From: Herbaspirillum sp. CF444
GTDB taxonomy: Bacteria; Pseudomonadota; Gammaproteobacteria; Burkholderiales; Burkholderiaceae_D
Assembly (NCBI RefSeq): GCF_000282135.1
Contig: NZ_AKJW01000096.1
Location: 1 to 40,316 of the forward strand
Reading direction: 5' to 3'
Length of the DNA stretch: 40,316 nucleotides
A program made the position numbers and the translations under genes. Below the pieces are notes generated by a model. The model searched no databases and was not told where the DNA came from. It was given only the letters and a program-made list of their open reading frames with translations. Positions within the stretch are counted from its first letter, which is position 1. Each line of letters begins with the position of its first letter. Below are positions 25,485 through 34,873 of the stretch, piece by piece.

Positions 25485-26276
25485 CTATTTGGATATGGCA
25501 GGCAAGGCGTCCAGGCCACTTTTGTTAACTTCGGGGGCCGCTTCGGGCGAGGCCAGGAAGCGGATCAACTGCCGCGCTTCGTCGGGATGCTGCGCGCCTG
25601 TGGGGATGCCGGCGGCAAACACGGTGACGCTTTGCAGCGACTCGGGGATCTTGCCGGAAAAATCGGTGCCGGGCACCGGGAGCAGTTCGCTGACTTGCTG
25701 GAAGCCAAGCTCATAGTCGCCGTTGGCGACCATTCTGGCGACGGGAATCTTGGAAATCATCTTCGCCTTGCCTTTGACTTGTTCCTCGATGCCGAGTTTT
25801 TTGAACAGTTCGCGCTCAATGTAGACACCGCTGGCGCTGTCCGAATAGGCGATCGATTTTGCATGAAGCAAGGCTTGTTTCAACGCTTCAGGGGTGCTGA
25901 TGTCCGGCTTGGCGCTACCGGCGCGCACGACCATGCCGATGCGCGAATTGGCCAGCTCGGTTCGGCTGGCGGGGATGACCTTGCCTTGTTTGATCAGGTC
26001 GTCGAGTGCGTAACCGACCATGATCACGACGTCGGCGGGTTCGCCGCGTTGGAGGCGATTGGGGATGGCTTCGGGTGACGTCCCCATGGAGGGGCCCCAG
26101 GCTGTCGACAAGGTATTGCCGGTGGCTTGTTCGAATTTGGGCGCAAGCGCTTTATATGCCGCGGTAAAACCACCCGAATTCATGACCTTGAGTTCTGCGG
26201 ACCAGCCGCTTGCTGACAAAGTGCTGACAAAAATCGTCAGGCAGAAAATGAAAAATGTACGGTGCATGATGAGCAT
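25485..26276 (-). CDS. ModA-like orphan extracytoplasmic binding protein
   Basis: The product has 263 residues. A signal peptide (about 1-27, ending WSAE) precedes a type 2 periplasmic-binding fold that begins LKVMNSGGFTAAYKALAPKFEQATG. The pattern GEPADVVIMVG, then GIPTGAQHPDEARQLIRFLASPEA is that of the molybdate-binding (ModA-like) superfamily. No modB or modC is near, and the neighbour is a carboxylate carrier, so it may bind an organic acid or act as a sensor or scaffold. ATGs at 26276 and 26267 are both possible. Confidence 0.88.
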   Translation of the reverse strand: MLIMHRTFFIFCLTIFVSTLSASGWSAELKVMNSGGFTAAYKALAPKFEQATGNTLSTAWGPSMGTSPEAIPNRLQRGEPADVVIMVGYALDDLIKQGKVIPASRTELANSRIGMVVRAGSAKPDISTPEALKQALLHAKSIAYSDSASGVYIERELFKKLGIEEQVKGKAKMISKIPVARMVANGDYELGFQQVSELLPVPGTDFSGKIPESLQSVTVFAAGIPTGAQHPDEARQLIRFLASPEAAPEVNKSGLDALPAISK

Positions 26277-26413
26277 GAAGTTCTCTATCCCGGTTGAAGT
26301 GTTGTCTCTGGTCGTTATTTTTTTATGCAGCGTGCAGTGCAGCGCCGTGCCAGCGAATAGTGTTGAGTATCTCCGATTTTTCCAGATTTTTCAGGCTGGA
26401 GCAGGAGTCAAGA

Positions 26414-26715
26414 ATGAAACAACTCCGCGTCGACATCGCCGATTTGCAGGCCATGGTGGCCGTGGTGGAGCGAGGAGGTTTGCGCGTTGCGGCGAGCGCC
26501 ATCAAATGATCGCGGCCGGACTGGGCATCGCCGCCGTGCCGCATCTGGCGATGCCGACGCAGGGCGATTCACCCTTGAAAGCGATCCCGTTGGTAGAGCC
26601 GAAGGTTGAGCGCACGCTCGGACTGATCCGCAAGAAGGGCCGCAAGCTGTCTTCAAGCGCGCAACATCTTTATGACGCGCTCAAAAATAAACCGCCCAGA
26701 CCTTTTCAGGCATAG
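26414..26715 (+). pseudogene. LysR-family regulator destroyed by internal deletion
   Basis: A good ribosome site (AGGAG) and ATG at 26414 open a LysR N-terminus, MKQLRVDIADLQAMVAVVER then GGLRVAASAIK, that stops at 26506-26508. From 26505 a different frame reads the C-terminal end of a LysR effector domain: MIAAGLGIAAVPHLAMP, IPLVEPKVERTLGLIRKKGR and SAQHLYDAL, ending at 26715. About 200 codons, from mid-recognition helix to late effector domain, are missing and the two remnants are out of frame. It is divergent from the ModA-like gene, the expected place for that unit's regulator. Confidence 0.88.
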
Positions 26716-26755
26716 GCGGCAAAAACACCACAGGGGAAGAACTCTTTTTATCGAT

Positions 26756-26784
26756 GAATTGAGCTTCGTTCCGGAGCTCAATTC
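26756..26784. repeat. Inverted repeat downstream of the amino-sugar operon
   Basis: GAATTGAGCT (26756-26765) and AGCTCAATTC (26775-26784) form a perfect 10-bp stem with a 9-nt loop, about 40 bases past the stop of the last nag-type gene (minus strand) and about 40 past the LysR relic (plus strand). No T-run follows on either strand, so it may be a weak terminator or mRNA 3'-end protector. Confidence 0.5.
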
Positions 26785-26824
26785 GGGCTTCGTCTGTCTC
26801 CTCGGCCTCGTTTAAATTGTCTGT

Positions 26825-27847
26825 TCAACTGGTCTTGGTCACCTTGCTCAGATGACGCGGCTTGTCCGGATCCATGCCGCGCGCCACCGCCAGTTGCGCG
26901 GCCATGACGTAGAAGGCCTGGATCGCCACGATGGGATCGAGGTCCGGCGTGACGGCGACCGGCAAGGTCAGGTCGCGTTCGGCGACGTCGTCCGGCGCGG
27001 CCAGCAAGACCTTGGCGCCGCGCTGGCGCATTTCCGTGGCCAGTTGCAGCATGCCGGCCTGGGTCGGGCCGCGCGTGGCGAACATCAGCAGCGGATAGCC
27101 TTCGTTGATCAAGGCCATCGGGCCGTGCTTGATTTCCGCGCCGCTGAATGCTTCGGCCTGGATGGCGGAGGTTTCCTTGAATTTCAATGCGGCTTCCAGC
27201 GCCAGCGGGAAACCGATGCCGCGACCGACCACCATGATGTTGCTCGCCGGCGCCAGTACCTCGACGGCCTTGCTCCAGTCGCTGTCGGCGGCGCGCTGCA
27301 GCGATTCCGGCAGGCTTTCCAGCGCGTGCAGGAAGCCGGCGTCGTCCTGCCAGTGGCCGGCGAACAAGGCGCCGGCAACCAGGCTGGCGATGAAACTCTT
27401 GGTCGCGGCGACGCTGAGCTCGGGACCGGCGCGCAGCGGGATCGACCATTCGGCAGCCTTGGCCAGCGGCGACCCGGCGTCGTTGACCAGCGCCAGCGTG
27501 GTGGCGCCGCCATCGCGGAAGTAGCGGATCGGTTCGATCACGTCGGGGCTTTGGCCCGACTGCGAGATGGCGATCGCCAGCCGGTCGCGGGCGATCAGCG
27601 GCGCCTTGTTGAGCGTCACCAGCGACATCGGCAGCGAGGCGACGATGTGGCCCAGGCGCGCCATGGTGAGATAGGCGCAATAGCCGGCGGCATGGTCGGA
27701 GCTGCCGCGCGCCACGGTGACGATGCCGGCCGGCGGCGCCGCGCGCAGCCAGCGGCCCAGTTCGGCATAGCGGCCGTGGTCCTGCGCGAGCTGGTCGGCC
27801 ACATGGGTGCCGGCCGAGCGCGCCTCCTTAAGCATGAGCGAGGTCAA
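26825..27847 (-). CDS. SIS-domain aminosugar-phosphate deaminase (NagB-II/AgaS-like)
   Basis: The product has 340 residues with two sugar-isomerase domains and no N-terminal glutaminase domain, which separates it from GlmS. The first domain has ARGSSDHAAGY, SQSGQSPDVIEP and ATKSF; the second has GRGIGFPLALEAALKFKE and AEAFSGAEIKHGPMALI. Such proteins convert glucosamine-6-phosphate to fructose-6-phosphate and ammonia. The best ribosome site, AAGGAG, is six bases before a TTG at 27847, which lies inside the end of nagA (20-base overlap). An ATG at 27835 is the alternative but is 18 bases from that site. It closes the amino-sugar operon, following nagA as the pathway does. Confidence 0.9.
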   Translation of the reverse strand: MTSLMLKEARSAGTHVADQLAQDHGRYAELGRWLRAAPPAGIVTVARGSSDHAAGYCAYLTMARLGHIVASLPMSLVTLNKAPLIARDRLAIAISQSGQSPDVIEPIRYFRDGGATTLALVNDAGSPLAKAAEWSIPLRAGPELSVAATKSFIASLVAGALFAGHWQDDAGFLHALESLPESLQRAADSDWSKAVEVLAPASNIMVVGRGIGFPLALEAALKFKETSAIQAEAFSGAEIKHGPMALINEGYPLLMFATRGPTQAGMLQLATEMRQRGAKVLLAAPDDVAERDLTLPVAVTPDLDPIVAIQAFYVMAAQLAVARGMDPDKPRHLSKVTKTS

Positions 27848-28973
27848 TCTTTTCTCCTTCTACGTAGACTTCTTTTAATTTGAACTGGCGATCGAACACC
27901 AGGATGTCGGCAAAACAGCCGGGCTTGAGGCGGCCGCGTTCCTTGACGCCGAGATAGTCGGCCGGATAGGTCGAGGTGCGCAGCGAGGCTTCGGAGACGT
28001 CGAGACCCATGGCGATCAGGTTGCGCAGCGCCTGGTCCATGGTCAGCGTGCTGCCCGCCAGCGTGCCGTCGGCCAGGCGCACGCCGCCGGCGCACTTGTG
28101 CACGACCTGGCGGCCCAGCGTGTAGTCGCCGTCGGGCATGCCGGCGGCGGCGGTGGAGTCGGTCACGCAATACAGGCGCGGGATGGCGCGCAAGGCGGCG
28201 CGGATGGCGCCCGGATGCACGTGCAGCATGTCGGGAATCAGTTCGGCGTATTCGGCATGCGCCATGGCCGCCCCGGCCATGCCGGGTTCGCGATGGTGGA
28301 AGCCGCTCATGGCGTTGAACAGATGGGTGAAGCCGGCGGCGCCGTTCTTCAATGCGGCGACGCCATCGTCGTAGCTGCCCAGCGTATGGCCGATCTGCAC
28401 CAGCATGCCGCCGGTGGTCAGCGTGCGCACCAGTTCCAGGTGGCCGTCGACTTCGGGGGCGATGGTGATCAGCTTGATCGGGGCAAAGCTGGCCAGCCAG
28501 TCGACTTGTTCCAGCGTGGCTTCGATGGCGAAGTCGGGTTGCGCGCCGAGCTTGCCGGGGTTGATGTAGGGGCCTTCCAGATGCACGCCGAGGATGCGCG
28601 CGCGGCCGCTACCTGGTTCGCGCTTGCGGCTGGCGCTGCCGATGGCCTTGAGCGCGACTTCCAGCTCTTCCAGCGGCGCCGTCATGGTGGTGGCGAGCAG
28701 GCTGGTGGTGCCGTGCCGTGCATGCAGGCGGGCGATCACGTCGACGGCGTCGCCGGCTTCCATGATGTCCTTGCCGCCGCCGCCGTGTACGTGCAGGTCG
28801 ATGAAGCCGGGCAGGATGTAGTCGCCGTTGTTGGCGTGCGGCGAACCGTCGACCGGCTCATGGTCGAGCGGATGGCCGTCGATGTTGCAGATCAGGTCGC
28901 CGAAGCTGATGGCGCCGTTGATCCAGCCATGCGGCGTGAGGACGTTGCCGCGGACCTGGGTGATGGAGGACAT
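27828..28973 (-). CDS. nagA: N-acetylglucosamine-6-phosphate deacetylase
   Basis: The product has 381 residues. The amidohydrolase metal motif is FIDLHVHGGGGKDIME near residue 56. Further NagA marks are GVHLEGPYINPGKLGAQ, the IGHTLGSY site, TGFTHLFNAMS-type (AAGFTHLFNAMSGFHHREPG) and VTDSTAAAGMPDGDYTLG with the catalytic Asp. It removes the acetyl group from GlcNAc-6-phosphate in the cytosol. It lies between the kinase (12-base gap) and the deaminase (overlap), giving the order kinase, deacetylase, deaminase. Confidence 0.95.
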   Translation of the reverse strand: MSSITQVRGNVLTPHGWINGAISFGDLICNIDGHPLDHEPVDGSPHANNGDYILPGFIDLHVHGGGGKDIMEAGDAVDVIARLHARHGTTSLLATTMTAPLEELEVALKAIGSASRKREPGSGRARILGVHLEGPYINPGKLGAQPDFAIEATLEQVDWLASFAPIKLITIAPEVDGHLELVRTLTTGGMLVQIGHTLGSYDDGVAALKNGAAGFTHLFNAMSGFHHREPGMAGAAMAHAEYAELIPDMLHVHPGAIRAALRAIPRLYCVTDSTAAAGMPDGDYTLGRQVVHKCAGGVRLADGTLAGSTLTMDQALRNLIAMGLDVSEASLRTSTYPADYLGVKERGRLKPGCFADILVFDRQFKLKEVYVEGEKIDLAHA

Positions 28974-28985
28974 GGATTTTCTCCG

Positions 28986-29897
28986 TTAAGAAAATGTCAG
29001 GCTCTTGCGCACCAGCAGCAAGGCGCCATCGGCGGAATCCGCCAGCGCCGGCGTGATGCGCAGCTGCAGCGCCGGTGAAAAATAATTCTGCAAAGCGCCG
29101 GCCAGACCGCCGCACAAAGCCAGCGGCAATTGCTTGTCGGGATCGAGCGTATCGGCCATCAGTTCGAGTTCTGCGGCGGCCTGCATCAGGATGTTGCGTG
29201 CAGCAGGATCATCGTCGGCATGCGCAATCACCAGCCGCGCCAGCCGGGCGAAGGCCGCCTGATCGGCTTGCGAGAGCCAGTCGAGGACAATATCGCGTTC
29301 AGCGCGTCCGGGCGTGTTGGTCGCGCCATCGGTCTCGCAAAACGCCACCGTCGCAGCCGACAGCGCGCCGTGTGGCGCGCGGCCGTCGACCACATGCTGG
29401 ACGTGATTGATGGCGCGCAAGCCCATCCATGCGCCGCTGGCGTCGTCGCCGGACGGGAAGCCCCAGCCGTCGACCACGCGTTGGCTGCCGTCGGCGTATA
29501 AAGCCACGCCGATGGTGCCGGTGCCGACCGCGATGACGGCGCCGGCTTGCCCCTGATGCGCGCCGAGCAGGGTGGTGGTGGCGTCGTTGGCAAGTTGCAG
29601 CGCGCCGAACGCCGGCGCCTGTGCGCGGAAATCCTCCGCCCATTGCGCCACGTTGAAGCCGGCGATGCCTATGCCTGCGGCCACTCCGCTCAGCGGCGGC
29701 ATGGCGACGCCGGCAATCGAGAAGGCTTTTTGCAGCGTCGTCAGGATCGCATCCCAGGCCGCCATTGCGCCGTTGCGCAGCGCCGAGCCGGGGCCGACCG
29801 CTTCGGCCAGCAGGCTGCCGTCGGCGCGGACCACGCGCACCAGCGTCTTGGTGCCGCCGCCGTCCACGCCGATCAGATAGTCGTACGCCTGCTCCAT
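28986..29897 (-). CDS. N-acetylglucosamine kinase, BadF/BadG/BcrA ATPase family
   Basis: The product has 303 residues. The ATPase phosphate-1 loop is LIGVDGGGTKTLVRV near the N-terminus, followed by GVAAGIGIAGFNVAQW, AVIAVGTGTIGVALY (phosphate 2) and GWGFPSGDDASGAWMG, as in NAGK-like kinases. It would phosphorylate GlcNAc after ABC import, a step that PTS-based systems do not need. The ATG at 29897 is preceded by GGAG at six bases. A TTG at 29924 overlapping the ATPase stop by four bases is also possible and would add nine residues. Confidence 0.88.
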   Translation of the reverse strand: MEQAYDYLIGVDGGGTKTLVRVVRADGSLLAEAVGPGSALRNGAMAAWDAILTTLQKAFSIAGVAMPPLSGVAAGIGIAGFNVAQWAEDFRAQAPAFGALQLANDATTTLLGAHQGQAGAVIAVGTGTIGVALYADGSQRVVDGWGFPSGDDASGAWMGLRAINHVQHVVDGRAPHGALSAATVAFCETDGATNTPGRAERDIVLDWLSQADQAAFARLARLVIAHADDDPAARNILMQAAAELELMADTLDPDKQLPLALCGGLAGALQNYFSPALQLRITPALADSADGALLLVRKSLTFS

Positions 29898-29920
29898 CCC
29901 TGGCTCCATTTGTTGAGCGA

Positions 29921-31066
<1,146 letters not shown>

Positions 31067-31084
31067 GATTTGCCTTGTATGGAT

Positions 31085-31993
31085 TTATTTCACTGCGCCG
31101 GCGGTCAGGCCGCGGATCAACTGGCGCGAGAACAGCATGTACAGAATCAGGATGGGAATGACCGCCATCGACAGCGCCGCCAGCACCGAATTCCAGTCGG
31201 TGGCGTACTGGCCGATGAATTGCTGCACGCCGAGCGTCACGGTCTTGGTCTGGTCGCCGGGCGCGAGGATCAGCGGAAACCACAGGTCGTTCCACGCCGG
31301 GATCATCGTGAATACCGCCACCGTCGCGATGGCCGGACGGATCAGCGGCAGGATCACCTGGAAGAAGATCTTGAATTCGCCGACGCCGTCGCAGCGCGCC
31401 GCATCTTTCAGCTCGGTCGGAATCTGGCGGATGAATTCGGACAGGATCATCACCGCCAGCGGCAGGCCTTGCGCCGTGTAGACCAGGATCAGCGCCGTGC
31501 GGGTGTTGATCAGGTCAAGCGCCACCACCAGTTGCAGGATGGAGACCGTGCCGAGGCGGATCGGGATCATGATGCCGATGGCCATGAACAAGGTCATCAG
31601 GCGGTTGCCGCGGAATTTGTATTCCGACAGCGCCCAGCCCGCCATCGCGCCGAACAGCACGATCAGCACCAGCGAGCCGAGCGTGACGATCAGGCTGTTG
31701 CCGAAGTAGAGCAGGAAGTTGGTGTTCGACAGCACCTTGTGAAAGCCGATCAGCGAGAAGGTTTCCACGCTGGGGAAGGCCAGCGGATTGTCGAAGATCG
31801 CCTGCCGCGACTTGACCGAGTTGATCAGGATCAGCGCGATCGGAAACAGCGCGATCACGGCATAGATGCACAGCACGATATGCACCCAGATGTGGCCGGC
31901 CGGGCCGAAGCTGCGCTGGATCAGCGAAGGGCCGCCTTTGGTGATGGCCTTGCTGCCATTGGCCGGGGCGATGGAAGAAGAAACGGAATTCAT
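31085..31993 (-). CDS. Carbohydrate ABC permease, MalG type
   Basis: The product has 302 residues. About 30 polar residues precede six membrane helices (first at VHIVLCIYAVIALFPIALILI). The EAA loop reads TELKDAARCDGVGEFKIFFQ. The family's C-terminal AGAVK end is present. It lies 18 bases before the ATPase gene and 9 bases after the other permease, forming the importer membrane core. Confidence 0.92.
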   Translation of the reverse strand: MNSVSSSIAPANGSKAITKGGPSLIQRSFGPAGHIWVHIVLCIYAVIALFPIALILINSVKSRQAIFDNPLAFPSVETFSLIGFHKVLSNTNFLLYFGNSLIVTLGSLVLIVLFGAMAGWALSEYKFRGNRLMTLFMAIGIMIPIRLGTVSILQLVVALDLINTRTALILVYTAQGLPLAVMILSEFIRQIPTELKDAARCDGVGEFKIFFQVILPLIRPAIATVAVFTMIPAWNDLWFPLILAPGDQTKTVTLGVQQFIGQYATDWNSVLAALSMAVIPILILYMLFSRQLIRGLTAGAVK

Positions 31994-32002
31994 CGCGGTT
32001 CC

Positions 32003-32917
32003 TTAAAGCTCGTAACGGGTCAGCTTGCGCTGCACCAGATAAAAATACGTACCGACGCCGGCCAGGATCACCAGGAACATCAGCGTCGCCACGGCCGCGC
32101 CCATGGTCGGACTGCCGATCTGCGCCTGGTAGCCGAAGAAGGTGCGGTAGAAGAAGGTGCCCAGAAGATCGCTGGAATAATTCGGACCGGCCAGCGCGCC
32201 CTTGACCGAATAGATCAGGTCGAAGGCGTTGAAGTTGGCGACAAAGGTCAGGATGGTCACCAGCCCCAGCGTCGGCCAGATCAGCGGCAGCTTGATCTGC
32301 CAGAAGATGCGCATGGCGCTCGCGCCTTCGGCGTGGGCAGCTTCCAGGACCTCTTCCGGCACCGCCAGCAGGGCGGCGTAGATCAGCATCATCGGGATGC
32401 CGATGTATTGCCACACCGAGATCAGCGACAGCGTGAACAGGGCGGTGGATTCCTGGCCGAGGAAGGGCGCGAAATAGTCGCCCAGGCCGACCAGCGTCAT
32501 GAGCTTTTCGCCGACGCCCCACAACGGCGAAATGATCAGTTGCCAGATGAAACCGATGATGACCACCGACAGCAGGGTCGGCAGGAAAATCAGCGTGCGG
32601 TAGGCGCGCGCGCCGCGCAGGCCCTTGAGGCTGAACAGCGTCGCCAGCAGCAGGCCGATGGGATTTTGCAGCAGCATGTGGATGCAGAAGAACTTGACGT
32701 TGTTCCACATGGCGTTCCAGAAGGCGGTCGACCAGTCGCTGTCGAACAGGATGGTGCGGTAATTGTCGAGGCCGACGAAGCTGTGCACGCCGGCGTCGTT
32801 GCTGGTGTAGAAACCCAGGCGCAGCGTGTCCAGCAAAGGCAGGGCGCTGAACATGGAATAGATGATGACCGCCGGCGCCAGGAAGACGACGATGTGCCAC
32901 GGACGAGCTGTTTTCAC
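32003..32917 (-). CDS. Carbohydrate ABC permease, MalF type
   Basis: The product has 304 residues with six membrane helices, the first at WHIVVFLAPAVIIYSMFSALP. The EAA loop reads EEVLEAAHAEGASAMRIFWQ. I place the start at GTG 32917 because GGAG stands five bases before it and the protein then begins MKTARPW directly before helix 1. An ATG 14 codons upstream lacks a ribosome site. A 275-base gap with a structured repeat separates it from the binding-protein gene, as in the ugp-like operon. Confidence 0.9.
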   Translation of the reverse strand: MKTARPWHIVVFLAPAVIIYSMFSALPLLDTLRLGFYTSNDAGVHSFVGLDNYRTILFDSDWSTAFWNAMWNNVKFFCIHMLLQNPIGLLLATLFSLKGLRGARAYRTLIFLPTLLSVVIIGFIWQLIISPLWGVGEKLMTLVGLGDYFAPFLGQESTALFTLSLISVWQYIGIPMMLIYAALLAVPEEVLEAAHAEGASAMRIFWQIKLPLIWPTLGLVTILTFVANFNAFDLIYSVKGALAGPNYSSDLLGTFFYRTFFGYQAQIGSPTMGAAVATLMFLVILAGVGTYFYLVQRKLTRYEL

Positions 32918-33019
32918 TGAGACTCCGGACGAGAGAGGGCTGAGCAAGCATCGCTGCATCGATACTGCCGTTCAGTCAAGCTAAAAAATGTTCATCCCTG
33001 AGGGCAAACCTGCACTTTC

Positions 33020-33098
33020 GTCGTCCTGACGAAAGTCGGGACCCAGTGTCGTATCGGACGTCTTCACGACACTGGGTCCCGGCATTCGCCGGGACGAC
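33020..33098 (+). repeat. Dispersed structured repeat, copy B (79 nt)
   Basis: This copy matches the reverse complement of 6037-6115 along its full length. The hairpin CCCGGC/GCCGGG here replaces CCCAGC/GCTGGG there, a paired change that keeps the stem. The 3' flank AACAGCATTACCG (33126-33138) is also shared. It lies between the binding-protein gene and the permease gene of the amino-sugar operon, the same relative place as copy A. Confidence 0.8.
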
Positions 33099-33192
33099 AG
33101 CGACAGGAAGGAATCGGCTTGACTGAACAGCATTACCGCTTCATCGATTCCTTTCAGCCCCCTTGTTGAGAGGATGCAATATCCATTCAGAT

Positions 33193-34464
33193 TTATTGTT
33201 GCGGCTTGTACCACTTGGCGAAGCCGGTCTGGATCTTGGTTGCCGCATCCTTGGGCGTCATCTTGCCGTTCAGGACCTGGGCATTGACGTTCCACATTTC
33301 GTTTTCCATGCTCGGCGTGCCGCGGTTCAGGATCTGCGAGTTGACGCGGATGGTCGACGAGCAGGACTTGCGCCAGTCGATCATCTGCTTGGCGATCGGA
33401 TCCTTGACCGAGATCAGGTGGTTCGACAGCGAGAAGAAGCCGGTGACCTTGTTGGTGTAGATGTCGGCGAATTCCTGCGAACCCAGCCATGCCAGGAACT
33501 TGTAGGCGTCCTCCTTGTTCTTGGACTTCTTGTTCACGCCCATGCCGATGTCGTTGTGGTCGGAGATGTAGCAGGTGTCGCCGGCCTTGGGCACGGGCGG
33601 CGGGAATGCGCCCAGTTCCAGCTTGGCGTTGGCATTGGCGTTGAAGTAGGCGATATCCCACGAACCGGCTGCATACACGGCGCCCTGGCCGAGCGCGAAC
33701 ATGTTCTGGCTGTCGCCGTAGGTCTGGGCCGAAGCGCCCTTGGAGAGATATTTGCCGAGTTTGGCTTCATATTCCCACGCTGCCAGGAATTGCGGATCGG
33801 TGAACTTGGCCTTGCCGGCGATCAGCGCCTTGCGGCCGGTTTCGCCCTTCCAGTAGTTGGGGCCGACGCCGGTGAACAGGACCTGATGCGCTTCCCACTG
33901 ATCGGCGGTGCCGAGCACCAGCGGGGTGTACTTGCCGCCGGCCTTGACGGTTTCCAGCAGCTTGAGGAATTCGGCTTCGGTCTTCGGCGGCTGCAGGTTC
34001 AGTTCCTTGAAGATCTTCTGGTTGTACAGGAAGCCGTGCATCACGGAAGCGATCGGCATGCAGAAGGTGTCTTTGCCGTCATCGGTCTGCCACGCGACCT
34101 TGGACGATGCCGGGAAGGATTCCATGCCGGCCTTGCCGTCCAGTTTTTCCAGATGGCCCTTGTTATAGAGCGACAGCGAAACGTCGAACGGACGGCAGGC
34201 AACCAGGTCGCCCGCGGTGCCGCCGGCCAGACGCGCGGTCAGGCTGGAGTCGTATTCGGTCGGTGCGGTCGGCGAGAATTTGACGGTGATGCCGGGATTC
34301 TTTTTCTGGAAGGCCGGGATCAGGACGTTTTCCCACAGCGCCAGGTCGTCGACGCGCCAGCTTTCAATGGTCAGCGTGCCGGCCTGCGCATTGCCGCCTG
34401 CCAGTGCGAGCATCACGGCGCTGCTGAGGGTGGCGAGAGCGAGGGCTTTTTTTACGGTTTGCAT
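33193..34464 (-). CDS. Sugar ABC binding protein of the amino-sugar operon
   Basis: The product has 423 residues. The ATG at 34464 follows AGGAG. The signal peptide (about 1-28) ends NAQAG. The mature protein begins TLTIESWRVDDLALWENVL and is a family 1 solute-binding protein with FSPTAPTEYDSSL, GTAGDLVACRPFDVS, MHGFLYNQKIFKEL and GAVYAAGSWDIAYF. It should deliver GlcNAc or a chitin-derived oligosaccharide to the permeases, judged from the downstream kinase, deacetylase and deaminase. It is the first gene of the operon and faces a second sugar-binding-like gene across 409 bases. Confidence 0.92.
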   Translation of the reverse strand: MQTVKKALALATLSSAVMLALAGGNAQAGTLTIESWRVDDLALWENVLIPAFQKKNPGITVKFSPTAPTEYDSSLTARLAGGTAGDLVACRPFDVSLSLYNKGHLEKLDGKAGMESFPASSKVAWQTDDGKDTFCMPIASVMHGFLYNQKIFKELNLQPPKTEAEFLKLLETVKAGGKYTPLVLGTADQWEAHQVLFTGVGPNYWKGETGRKALIAGKAKFTDPQFLAAWEYEAKLGKYLSKGASAQTYGDSQNMFALGQGAVYAAGSWDIAYFNANANAKLELGAFPPPVPKAGDTCYISDHNDIGMGVNKKSKNKEDAYKFLAWLGSQEFADIYTNKVTGFFSLSNHLISVKDPIAKQMIDWRKSCSSTIRVNSQILNRGTPSMENEMWNVNAQVLNGKMTPKDAATKIQTGFAKWYKPQQ

Positions 34465-34604
34465 CAAAGGTCTCCTAATGGTGTTTTTGCATTGATGGTG
34501 GGAGTTGGCCGCTCTGAGCTTCCGAACATTCCGCAATTGCAGAGCCAGCGACGCGACAGTAGCACCGGAGAAAATGTGATGCGAGCATTTCGGATTACAG
34601 TGGA

Positions 34605-34623
34605 AAATACTTCGTAAGTATTT
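34605..34623. promoter_or_regulatory. Perfect palindrome in the divergent sugar-gene gap
   Basis: AAATACTTCGTAAGTATTT is an 8-3-8 perfect inverted repeat, about 140 bases before the start of the importer binding protein. It could be an operator for a dimeric regulator. No matching second copy was noticed. Confidence 0.4.
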
Positions 34624-34662
34624 GATTTGATTGTGGAATGGTGAAAATGGCAACGTCGGCGG

Positions 34663-34789
34663 ATTACATATATTTACAGAGCGGCAAAGTGATTTTCAGG
34701 CTTTGCCAATGACGGTGCGCCATCGGGCTCTGTAAGGCGGGGCGGTGCGTAAACAGGAAACTAAATAAAACATTACATTTCTTTACAAA
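34663..34789 (+). promoter_or_regulatory. Two OmpR-like tandem direct-repeat sites
   Basis: ATTACATATATTTACAGA (34663-34680) and ATTACATTTCTTTACAAA (34772-34789) agree at 15 of 18 positions. Each has two TTACA half-sites 10 bases apart, the layout bound by OmpR-family response regulators. A further GGATTACA is at 34592-34599. They lie between the nag-type importer and the binding-protein/regulator/kinase genes, so the response regulator at 36279-36992 is the natural candidate to bind them. The rest of this 409-base gap shows nothing I recognise. Confidence 0.45.
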
Positions 34790-34873
34790 ACGTGAATTCA
34801 ATTAATGTTCTTATCGCCGGGTGACAATGACTTGCGCTATAGTCACACGCGCTTTGGAGGCGCTCAAAATACA

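Noticed and set aside
32981..33661. A minus-strand frame running from the binding protein through the repeat at 33020-33098
   Set aside because: Most of it is a shifted reading of the binding-protein gene and the rest translates the dispersed repeat.
33163..34617. A 484-codon plus-strand frame over the sugar-binding protein
   Set aside because: It is antisense to a well-supported solute-binding protein and shows no family motif.
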